A stretch of 64,000 bases of DNA from Raphanus sativus (lineage: Eukaryota > Streptophyta > Magnoliopsida > Brassicales > Brassicaceae). The translations under genes were made by a program, and so were the position numbers. The notes under the pieces are model-generated. The model did not search any database. It was not told the DNA's origin and saw only the letters and a list, made by a program, of their open reading frames with translations. Shown here in pieces: positions 55,264-64,000 of the stretch (position 1 is its first letter; every line of letters starts with the position of its first letter). The stretch spans positions 12,206,784-12,270,783 of the forward strand of contig NC_079511.1 of NCBI RefSeq assembly GCF_000801105.2. Direction: 5' to 3'.

Positions 55264-56220
55264 TCAAGGCTTGAACTGATCTCCTTGCTCCTCAACAAAC
55301 TCTTCAGGCTGTTTGTTCATCATGTTCTTCTCCCACTTGGAATTGTACTGATCCTTGAAGCTCTTCTCCTCCTCATTGTTGTAGTTGTTGTACGACTGGT
55401 CGTAGTTATTCTCGGTCGCCTGAGAAGAATAGTAACCGGCAGGGCTTTTCTGATGAGGCTTCCGGTAGAAATGGCCGTGGTTTCTGTCGTTGTAAAGGTC
55501 GTAGTAGTAGTTACCTTTCTCCATGAACCTTGTGTCGCTCATGCCTTGTCTCTCCAAGTTGTGGCTGTAACCTTTGTAAGGCGTTTCACGTTCCAACTCC
55601 GTTCCGTAAGCGTTTGAGTTGTAGATACCTCTCTTGTCTTCATTGTTCTCAGAGAATGACTCTTCCTTGAAGTTTTCGTCGTACTTGTTGTTGTTGAACT
55701 CTTCCTTGAAGTTTTCATCGTACTTGTTGTTGTTGTTGAACTCTTCCTTGACGTTTTCATCATACTTGTTGTTGAATTCTTCGTTGTTGTAACGGTTGTT
55801 GTCGTAGCTCTCGGTCTTCTTCGGGTAGTTCTCCTCGTAGTTGTTGTAAGACTCTTCGGTCTCGCTCAGGCTTGGAGTTGAGAAAGTCTCACCGTTGAAT
55901 TTTTCATCGTACTTGTTGTCCTTGTTGTTGAACTCTTCTTTGTTGTTGTAGGTGGTCTCGTGACCATATAGGCCATAGCCGTTCTCGGACTCGGGGACGA
56001 AGGTAGGGTCTTGTTCTTGCTCTTTCTTGTTTGGGAAGGATTCTTCTACTGTGGTTTTCTCGCTGGTCTCGAGAGGGAGGACATTCTTAGGGTTTTGGTC
56101 TTTGGGGGATTCTCGGTGGAATTTGCCAAAGAAGTAGCTCTCTCTTGCATTGATTTGAGTGGAGAGAAGAACAAGTGTTGTGAAGCAGACCAAGAGAGAG
56201 CTTCTAGTGGCGAAAGCCAT
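55264..56220 (-). CDS. E6-like secreted Asn/Glu/Tyr-rich protein
   Basis: 318 residues, single exon. Residues 1-25 form a signal peptide (hydrophobic LLVCFTTLVLLS, cut after INA), so the product is secreted or wall-bound. The body is hydrophilic and rich in N, E, Y and K. The unit EEFNNxKYDENFK is repeated at about 95-108, 147-158, 159-172 and 173-186. The conserved GMSDTRFMEKGNYYYD motif at 226-241 is the hallmark of E6-like proteins, named after the cotton fibre protein E6. Arabidopsis At1g28400, its likely orthologue from memory, has been labelled a GATA zinc finger protein, but no zinc finger is present here. The exact role is unknown; cell-wall association is inferred. Confidence 0.9.
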   Translation of the reverse strand: MAFATRSSLLVCFTTLVLLSTQINARESYFFGKFHRESPKDQNPKNVLPLETSEKTTVEESFPNKKEQEQDPTFVPESENGYGLYGHETTYNNKEEFNNKDNKYDEKFNGETFSTPSLSETEESYNNYEENYPKKTESYDNNRYNNEEFNNKYDENVKEEFNNNNKYDENFKEEFNNNKYDENFKEESFSENNEDKRGIYNSNAYGTELERETPYKGYSHNLERQGMSDTRFMEKGNYYYDLYNDRNHGHFYRKPHQKSPAGYYSSQATENNYDQSYNNYNNEEEKSFKDQYNSKWEKNMMNKQPEEFVEEQGDQFKP

Positions 56221-56293
56221 GATGTGTAGTGTAGTGTGATTGGGAGGAGAGAAGAGACAATGGGATAGTGTGGATTTATTGAGAGCTAGTGTG

Positions 56294-56301
56294 CTTATAT
56301 A
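56294..56301 (-). promoter_or_regulatory. TATA box of the E6-like gene
   Basis: Minus strand CTATATAAGC, about 75-80 bp upstream of the ATG at 56220. Confidence 0.6.
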
Positions 56302-56309
56302 GAAAGATG

Positions 56310-59300
56310 CTCTGTGAGTTTTTTTTTCTTTTTCTTTATGAATTAAGGACTTTTGTGTGTTTTTAATTTGAAGTCGTTAGGTGCAAATGGGGACTGGATA
56401 GGTGATAATGGTTGATTGTGGGTCCAGTAGGATGATATGATTTTTCAAAGTGGTAGTTCAGCTTTTTTACCTATAAGATTAGTTTAGAAGACAAATGTAA
56501 TCAACCACTTAGTTTTTAACGTCGACCAAAAATCTATTATCGACCAATTTCGTTGAGATGAAAACATGGATCTTATTTTGGTAGTTTTGTTGAAGGCAGT
56601 TACAGTCTTACAGACTAGGAGTAGATACTATAGATAGGGAGGCATATTCAAATCAATGGACCTCTTGTCCTTTTTTTTGTTTTCCTCCACCCATGTCATT
56701 GTTTCTTAGCAGCTGAGGAGTTATAACCAAAACTCAACTCCTCATATTAATTAGTTTTGGTTGGTATCAATATCCATTTTTATATTGTTAATCTAATTGT
56801 GGAAAGGTTACTAGTTTATGAGAACCTAATTTCGTTTTATTTTATATCAGTATCATCGATATCTTCTTTGAATTTCATCTAGGAACCTCGCATTTAAACT
56901 GGTGTTTGCAGTAACATATAAAAGAGATGGGTCAATCAACTTATCTTTTTTTTTTTGAAAACACATTCTTCATCATTTTCCCTTTATGCAAATAGTATTT
57001 CACCAGTAGTTTTAAAATCTCAGACATCAACAATAATTAAAATCAAAGCGTATAAGTCACTACTCACTACCATTTATATGATGAATTGTAGATCATAAGA
57101 AATTATGATTCATCAAACTCAATTTTTCTATTTATGTAAAAATATTACATATCATTTTATAATAGAAAATTTACTGGCATAAGTAAAAAATGTTTTACTG
57201 GCATAAGATGTAATATCAAAACTATCAAAATCATCTTATCTAAAATTCTTTGTGCACTAGCTAGGCCAGTCCACATGGTTATTCCTAACGACATTGTTTA
57301 GTTTTTTTAACTATAGTCATAGAGGATAAAAGGAATACGTGTTTGTCAGTATTTTGAGTAAACATTGAAAATCTAGATAATTTTGTGTTGGTTATGAACA
57401 TTTTGCTCTCTAATTCAGCCCCATTAAATAATCGACATAATAGTGTCATGTTGATCATTAGACAACCTAGAGATGCTCTCTTATGTAAAATTACTTTATA
57501 GTTATGTTTTTAAAGGTGTCATCAACTTTCCCCATCTTCAAGCAAACCAAAAATTATATATGATTAAAATTTTGGATGGTCAGACAAAACCACATTTATA
57601 TATAAAGCTGATTTGAAATGCACCAGTAATTTTATCATCACGTAGTCATAATCATTCTTGCTTTTTCTAGAATGAGAAAACAAGAATAGTTAATGGTTTG
57701 GTCCGTCTGATTAACATTTTCATGATTACATTCCATCTGAAGTATATGAATTAATTTGTTCTTGATAGGTGGTAAGAATAAGCAAAGAATTCAATCTTTA
57801 GATGCAGGAACTGTAAAAAAGGGATTCTTATTAGAAAGTTTTGACACTAAAAGAATAATGTTAGATGTCATATTCTAAAGGTCTAATCTTGACTGCCTTC
57901 AATATTTTTACCCAGTGACAAAATATAACTAAAACCAACAAGTAAGTATGGGTCCTTATTTAGGACAAACGATGCATCAAAATAATGAACTTAGGGTTTT
58001 TAAATTTTGGCGTTTTCATCGAAATACTGAATTATGTTTTGCATAAATTGTAAATTTTGTTTTTTATATACCAAGCAAAAAAAATATTTGCTTAGGGTCT
58101 CTTTGTGACATAAGAGTCTTCTTACCTATTAAATAAAACATATGTCATTTTTTCTCTCTAAGATGTATTTTTGTGATAAAAATTTGAAAAAGAATATATA
58201 TCTAGGAAAATTGCGCCTTAATTTTTTGGTGATTTTGCTTTATCAAGAAAAGGAGAAAGAAACAATATATTAAGAAAAGGAAGCAACGCGGGATAATTTA
58301 CAGGCCGAGGAATAATGCGAGGATTGAGGGAACGCGAGTGAGTGGGATTGGGGCATCCCACTGATCACTATGGAGACACCAATACACACATCATGTGACT
58401 CTAGGCCACTATACTCTCTAGTCTCTATTATATTGGGTGTGTGACTTAACTTCTTGGCTCTACAATTTTTCATTTATATCCTTTTATCATCCATAGATAT
58501 GCACTTCTAAGATATGCAACTTTTAATCGAACTTAGTTTACAAAAAAAAAATTAATCGAAATTATATAACTCAAATTTTCATCTGGATAGTTAGGTTTTC
58601 GCTGCAAGTAGATAGATAATATATCATTTATCTGTAATATAATATTGAAATTAGATTGATGATAGGAAATACCGAAATACTAGGAATTTGTATAAACAAA
58701 CAAAAAACTGTCAACGGAAAATAAGAAAAGAGACACGTTATTAAACAATTTCAAGTAGCATTGACTAATTTGTGGAGATGAGTATGAGAGATTGAGAGAT
58801 TGTGAGAGAGCAGGTATTTCTCGATTTCAGACTTATTGAGTGACAAACCACTCTAAAAAGCTAAAGGTACATAAATGAGAAGAATAAAGTGTCCCTAACT
58901 TTTATCTTTTATCAATGAAAATAAAGAAGTATTAATTATTAAAAGGGTAAAATAAAAGGAAACAAAGAAGAAGATCTGCAATAGCATAGAAGGGTGAGAA
59001 AAATAGAAAATAGAAAAGAAAAAACAAGGTTAATGCAATTAATCAATCAAAGACTTAAAAATGTTGGAGGTGGACATTATGTCGCGTGACTAACGGAATG
59101 GGAGAAACAAAAGAGGTCGTGTGGTGGGAATAGTTAGCCGTGTAGAACCATGCAGCAAGCAACCCTCTTTTTCTTTTCTCTTCAAAACATATGATATATT
59201 ATAATTTAAGGTATACACTAAGATTATGTAAATTTCACATATCCATTGAGCTCAATTAGTCCTTTGAGATTACTATACAATTCTATTGTTTTAATGTTTA

Positions 59301-59629
59301 TATCTCTATATTAAATAATCCTTATTTTGTTTTGTTTTGTTTTGTCTTCAATAATATATATCTGTTTTATGTTCAAACTAAACCCAAAAACATATCATAT
59401 ATGTAAACCATTTTTTGTTAGTAAATTAAATAGACTCATACAAACCAAACAGACAACTCCGCATTTATATAGACAACAAACAAAAAGTTGCTTTTTGACA
59501 CTACGTGCAAAATTGTCTACCCTTGAATTATGCGCCGTGGTATATAGTTCTAAAACCATCTTCACCACCTGAAAATAAATGTAACAATAAACCGTTTTAG
59601 ATTTCTCATGCATTACGTTACTCAAATGA
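56310..59629. other. Long AT-rich intergenic stretch
   Basis: No coding exon or element boundary could be supported over 3.3 kb. A GC-richer patch at 58270-58450 has the small palindrome GTGGGAT-TGGGGC-ATCCCAC (58350-58369), too short to call an RNA. Confidence 0.4.
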
Positions 59630-60565
59630 GAGTCTCTATCTCCGAGTGAAGTGGTGACTGACTCGCTTTTGTATTTTTGGCTTCTATTAAACCATCAAAA
59701 CCTTCTAATGTGCTATGCTATACCACCTTTGTTCCGAATAGGTTTCCTGATTTTTCCATGATCCATCTATAAAACAACATCTTCTGGGGATAGACAATAC
59801 TATTGCTTCTACTGGTAATCGAGTTTGATTGATTCCCTGTATAAGTGAAAGCTGTGCCTCAATCCAAAGTAATGATTACGTTTCTGCCAATTTGAGAGTA
59901 TCTCTAGGATCAATATCCATATTGCTAAATACTTTGTTGTTTCTTCTTTTCCATATATACCATATAAGATCCATGCAAATTGATGAACTTCCATTTTCGT
60001 AGAAACCCTCCAAAATAAATGATTTATGTTTCAAAGAGTGATCGAGTGCACAAACTTGAACCATCGACGAACATTCAAAAACACATGATTTATGAATTTC
60101 CCAGATACTCCATATTGTGCGCAAATTTTTTCCCCTTGTATTCTTCTTGCTCTTAATATTTTCTTAAACGCTATACATTCTGATACCAGTTGCCATAAAA
60201 ACTATTTCATCTTAGGTGGATATCGCACTTTCCAGCAAAAAACCTTCAATGGAGAAACCGAAAGACCATACTCTAGTGTTCTTTCTCTATATGTATATTC
60301 TACTTGATATCCAGATGTAATCGTGTATCTCCCATTATTAGTAAAATGTCATCCATCACGATCTGCTATCTGAGTTAGAATTAATGGTATGCTTTCAATT
60401 ATTTTCGCATTTTGAGGATCCACCAGGGTCCTAATTATCTGTAAATTCCATGTTCTTGAGGCTACATTGATGAGAGAATGCATTGTAAGGTCCATTGTGT
60501 TGATTTTTATTTCCTGGTCTCGGACGAGTGGATGAGAGCCAAAAATCATTCTATACTGAGTGAAT
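59630..60565 (-). pseudogene. LINE ORF2 fragment
   Basis: Minus strand from 60549: DLTMHSLINVASRTWNLQII, then LVDPQNAKIIESIPL and QIADRDG (the linker after reverse transcriptase). Next LIWYIWKRRNNKVFSN and DPRDTLKLAE (about 60000-59880), then GFDGLIEAKNTKASQS (about 59700-59650), the RNase H start. Frame changes and stops occur throughout. It is related to the plus-strand fragment at 13490-14120. Confidence 0.75.
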
Positions 60566-60921
60566 TTTATTGGGCTTTGTATTGTATTTTTCTTATATAT
60601 ATATATATATATTGAAAAATTTTTTATTATAATTTTTATAGAAAAATTTATTAGTAAAAGTTAATTTTTGAATATATGTATATTTTTGAATCAATTTTGA
60701 TATAAATCAATTTAAGTTATTATTATGATTTGAAATATGTATAGAAGTAGTTAAAAAGTGAGAAAATAAATGTAAAAGATAAAATAAAAAAATTGAAAAC
60801 AAATAAATTTTGTTTTATACTTCTGTAATAAATGATTTCAACTTATTTAGTAATAAAATTAATGAAGTGGTTAAAATTAATTAAAAATATAATGAAAATC
60901 TGTATAAAACACTCAAAATAG

Positions 60922-60922
60922 G

Positions 60923-60973
<51 letters not shown>
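60922..60973 (+). repeat. (AC)n(AT)n microsatellite
   Basis: About ten CA units followed directly by about sixteen TA units. Confidence 0.95.
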
Positions 60974-60977
<4 letters not shown>

Positions 60978-61114
60978 TTGTACTGCTATTCCATGTTCCC
61001 ATTGCTATACATATTTCCAAAAAAATATCATTTATACTTCACTTCTTATAATATAGAAAATTCATCTCACAATATCTATTCTATTAAAATTGAAGTAAAA
61101 AATAATAATTACTA

Positions 61115-61350
61115 CTCCCTCTGTTTTTTAAAGATAGATGTTTTAGAAAAATAAATTGTTTCACAAAGATGTATTTTTTATTTTTCCTATACAAAAATTG
61201 CAAATTTCAATAAAATTGATTGAATTTATTGAAAGACTATTGGTTAAAATGCATTGGAATTTGATAATTTCTAAAAATGATGTATAATTAATGTGTTTTC
61301 TTAATATGTGTGAAAACACCAAAACATACATCTTAAAAAAACAGAGGGAG
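61115..61350. mobile_element. Stowaway-type MITE (236 bp)
   Basis: TA-CTCCCTCTGTTTTTTAAAG at the left and TTAAAAAAACAGAGGGAG-TA at the right. The inverted ends extend about 30 bp (GATGTTTTAG and its partner). TA target duplication. Confidence 0.85.
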
Positions 61351-61593
61351 TATTAATTTTATAGATTTTCATTCCTTAATTAACTAACTCTAATTACTTC
61401 ATTTATTGTATTTTCTAATTCATCCGACATCATTTATTACAAAGGATAAAACATAATTTACTTAGATCTAAGTGTTTTATTACATATTTTACACTTTTTC
61501 ACTCTTCCAAACTACTTCATTAGTTGAATCTACCATAATAATTCAACATCATTTATTTTACGTGTTAATCACAATAATTCCACATGTTTTAAT

Positions 61594-61597
<4 letters not shown>

Positions 61598-61654
<57 letters not shown>

Positions 61655-61655
61655 G
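61598..61655 (+). repeat. (AT)n microsatellite
   Basis: About 58 bp of AT dinucleotide with a single TG step. It marks the point where homology to the Helitron at 19401 stops. Shorter AT runs lie at 62046-62059 and 62132-62158. Confidence 0.95.
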
Positions 61656-61859
61656 ATTTTTTATTTTAAATATATTTTTAGATTTTGGATAATTCTTATT
61701 AATTTTAGTCACTTATCTAATCAAAAATTTAAAATTCGTTTTTTATTTTTTGGGTAATTTATATATTTTATTCATTAAGGGTATAAACGATATTAAACAC
61801 TCTAATTTTTAACGTGAGAGTTCTGTTGTTAAAAATAACTTCGCAAATAACAGTATAGA
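61656..61859 (-). mobile_element. Helitron 5' fragment on the minus strand
   Basis: Read in reverse from 61859 it starts TCTATACTGTTATTTGCGAAG and continues ACGTTAAAAATTAGAGTG, TACCCTTAATGAATAAA and GAATTATCCAAAATCTAAAA. This is collinear with 19401-19610 for about 190 bp. It ends at the AT microsatellite without a hairpin or CTAG. Confidence 0.7.
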
Positions 61860-61868
61860 TAAAATGAT

Positions 61869-61904
61869 CTAGGTGTTGTGCCCGCTCAAGCGGGTCTGAT
61901 CATT
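61869..61904 (-). mobile_element. Second Helitron 3' end on the minus strand
   Basis: In reverse: hairpin CCCGCT-TG-AGCGGG, then CACAACACCTAG, the same end as the elements at 8755 and 19935. It lies only 9 bp from the 5' end of the preceding fragment. Its own 5' end, expected to the right, was not found. Confidence 0.6.
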
Positions 61905-62133
61905 TTACAATTATTAATTAAATATCATGATAAGTTATTGTTTATGATCTTTAAGTTTTTTACAGAATATCAAATTATTTATATATTAAATTTATTTATC
62001 AAAATATATATTCATTATTGGGTTAATTTCTTGAAAGCTTTCATATATATATATATATAGTAGAAATATTTTTAACTATATATTTTTGCAACTAATTTTA
62101 TTTATGATTAAAAGACATTCTTTTAGATGATAA

Positions 62134-62166
<33 letters not shown>

Positions 62167-62386
62167 CTGTTTAATCTTTATTAAAAATATTCTTGGATAA
62201 TAACAAAATATGTATATGAGTTATCTTTTTTTTTTCAAGATTTTTATTATATCAGTTTAATGAGTTATCTGATTTCATAAAGCTTTAATTCGTTTTTATG
62301 TTTGGGTTTTATCATATTAAATCATAATTACTATATATTTTATAATTACTCATTAATATATGTGTTACTAACTAAAAGACTATGAT
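61905..62386. other. AT-rich intergenic DNA
   Basis: Probably the body of the Helitron whose 3' end is at 61869; nothing coding. Confidence 0.35.
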
Positions 62387-62394
62387 AATAAATT

Positions 62395-62877
62395 GAGAAA
62401 TTGCCAAAAATACCATTTTCATAGTACCACTTTTCATGTTTACACTAACCACTTTTAGCACTACTTTTAACGAAGGGTCTAGATTTAAAGGTTTAGGATT
62501 TAGGGTTTAGATTTGATGTTTTAGGGTTTAAGGTATATAGTTTAGGGTTTAGAGTTTAGGATTTAGGGTTTAGAGTTAAGGATTTAGGGTTTATAGTTTA
62601 GACTTTAGGGTTTAGGGTTTAGGATATTGAATTTAGGGTATATAGTTTAGGGTTTAGGGTTTAGAGTTGAAGATTTTGGGTTTAGGGTTTAGAATTGGAG
62701 GTTTAAGAATTAGAATTTGGGATTATAATTTTGAAAAACATATAAAAACAAAGATATAAGAGTCTTTACCATTTTAATAAATAAGGTATTTTTGAAAATG
62801 TGTCTTTAGTGGTGGTAAAAATGAATAATGGTACTTTGAAAGTGGTACTATACAAAGTGTAGTTATGAAATTTCCCC
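62395..62877. mobile_element. Mutator-like MITE carrying telomere-like repeats (483 bp)
   Basis: Flanked by AATAAATT at 62387-62394 and 62878-62885. Ends GAGAAATTGCCAAAAATACC and, in reverse, GGGGAAATTTCATAAC are imperfect inverted repeats, with ATAGTACCACTTT conserved inside both ends. The middle (about 62480-62720) is degenerate TTTAGGG repeat (GGGTTTAGGGTTTAGG and variants). Confidence 0.75.
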
Positions 62878-62885
62878 AATAAATT

Positions 62886-63484
62886 ATTATTTTATTTCGT
62901 TTGAAAATTCTTACATATTAATTATAATTTTTTGAAAATTTCTTCACATATTTATTATATAGAAATAAATTTTAAAAGTCACACTTAATATTCTTTTTCA
63001 ATTATATAAATTTAAGAATTTTATTTAATTAATATTTTATTTTATACTTTATGTTTTCAACTTTTTTTTGAAAATTTCTTTGTATACATATTTATTATAT
63101 AGAAATAAATCTTAAAAGTCACTTAATATTCTCTTTTTCAGTTATATAAAAATATTTAAGAAATATTGTATGAAAAAAAAACTTTGACAAAATTGTGAAC
63201 ATACCCTAAATTAACTGGTTCAAACCAGAGATTAACCCGACTATCAGTTTGCTCACAGACGCAATCATTTATAGGGATCTCAATAACTAGACAATATTTT
63301 GAGCTATAAACAGAAACAAAATGAATATGAATATGGCTGACGCATGAGGTGATTATATCTTCTAGGAACAAAACTAGGCAGAGAGTAAGATCCATGCTCC
63401 AAACACCGGGAAGGTGATCATTGCAGATGCCTGGATATTTCGTTTTACAGATTAGTTCAAGGATCAGACGAATCAAACATGGCC
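62886..63484. other. AT-rich DNA left of the right-edge gene
   Basis: A diverged repeat (TTATATAGAAATAAAT followed by TTAAAAGTCACTTAATATTC) occurs at about 62957 and 63097. The 122-codon minus-strand frame at 63156-63524 has no recognisable domain and overlaps the presumed intron or 3' UTR of the next gene. Confidence 0.4.
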
Positions 63485-63526
63485 TTACACATTTACTAGA
63501 TATGAAAAGAACAACAACCCACATAC

Positions 63527-63955
63527 CATAAAAAACACCACTTCACTGTTCGCAAGAGCTGCTGTGATCTCGTTTCTTTCCATCTCATGCTTGATGAAGC
63601 CTTGCAACTACAAAGAATCAAAGCAAAGCGTGGTTACGCATTTACCATTCCATATAAATTAAGAAATGTGAAGATTTTATAACAAACAAAACCTGGTGGT
63701 GGTATCTGGTAACAGCTGCCCAGAGGCTTCTTAACTGAGACAGGGCATTCTTTACCTCCCAGCGGATGTCATTCATGAGCTAAAATACAAGATACACGAA
63801 GAAGAAATTGAAGAGACTTATGAGATGAGTAAAGAAAGGTTTAAGCTTCTGTTCTTCAAAAATTTCATGCAAGTCCGAGAACTGTATTCAGATTTCACCT
63901 TCAAGAGAGTACATCTGCTAGGAACGTGATTCCTACGGTTACTGAACTCTTTCAT
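63527..63955 (-). CDS. Unrecognised gene, three exons, 5' part beyond the right edge
   Basis: Minus-strand exons 63955-63899 (19 codons), 63779-63693 (29 codons) and 63607-63527 (27 codons), all in phase 0, separated by GT-AG introns; the last donor is GTATGT. They encode KEFSNRRNHVPSRCTLLK, then MNDIRWEVKNALSQLRSLW..RYHHQ, then LQGFIKHEMERNEITAALAN. The protein is helical and charged, plausibly a coiled coil. If the last donor is not used, the frame ends at a TAA at 63487-63485. By gene order it could be the counterpart of Arabidopsis At1g28410, which I remember only as a myosin-heavy-chain-like coiled-coil protein. Upstream exons, and possibly the start codon, are outside the window. Confidence 0.6.
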
Positions 63956-64000
63956 CTTCAAGACGCAACAAAAAACAAATAAAAGAAGTAACCATCAGCG

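Noticed and set aside
58345..58372. Small hairpin as a microRNA precursor
   Set aside because: A 7-bp stem is far too short and matches no miRNA that I know.
63156..63524. 122-codon minus-strand frame as a separate gene
   Set aside because: No family resemblance, Cys/Val/Ile-rich random look, and it overlaps the intron or 3' UTR of the gene at 63527-63955.
1..64000. CRISPR arrays, bacterial operons or phage genes
   Set aside because: The window is plant nuclear DNA; tandem repeats seen are microsatellites, telomere-like or transposon repeats.

Overview
The window is plant nuclear DNA from the Brassicaceae, most likely tribe Brassiceae (Brassica or Raphanus type). The evidence is AT-rich intergenic DNA packed with plant transposons, spliced genes with plant-type introns, and a gene order (ERF11-like, NSL1-like, NFD6-like, E6-like) that matches, from memory, Arabidopsis thaliana chromosome 1 around At1g28370 to At1g28410. 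I recognise five host genes in 64 kb; the rest is mobile DNA, its relics, or featureless AT-rich sequence.

Layout. 0-3.3 kb: 3' part of a Ty1/copia element with one open polyprotein frame, cut by the window edge. 3.3-17.6 kb: AT-rich DNA with degenerate telomere-like repeats, Stowaway-type MITEs, Helitrons, Athila/Tat-like LTR remains with a LINE inserted, and LINE fragments. 17.6-18.4 kb: an intact ERF repressor gene (ERF11-like, minus strand). 18.4-34.6 kb: Helitrons, a 1.7-kb Mutator-like element with perfect 9-bp target duplications, a 4-kb nested Mutator-like element full of TGTACA motifs, and a hAT MITE. 34.7-47.0 kb: the orthologue of NSL1, a MACPF-domain immune regulator, with a 9,500-bp Ty3/gypsy element inserted in exon 1. 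47.7-48.3 kb: a three-exon 80-residue NFD6-like gene on the minus strand. 48.7-54 kb: hAT transposase relic, a hAT MITE, a poly(A) retroposon with an 18-bp target duplication. 55.3-56.2 kb: an E6-like secreted protein gene. 56.2-63.4 kb: intergenic DNA, a LINE fragment, microsatellites, Helitron ends and a Mutator-like MITE carrying telomere-like repeats. 63.5-64 kb: three exons of an unrecognised gene running off the right edge.

The main finding is the NSL1 insertion. The element has 507-bp LTRs that look identical on inspection, a perfect 5-bp target duplication (GGGAT), a primer-binding site and a polypurine tract, so the insertion is very young. It has lost reverse transcriptase and RNase H but keeps gag, most of protease, integrase and a spliced 988-codon antisense gene with its own TATA box. 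It is therefore a non-autonomous Tat-type element moved in trans. Apart from the insertion, all seven NSL1 exons are intact and in phase. The insertion also leaves an in-frame ATG exactly at the right junction.

All identifications come from reading the sequence and from memory of the families. No database search was run.
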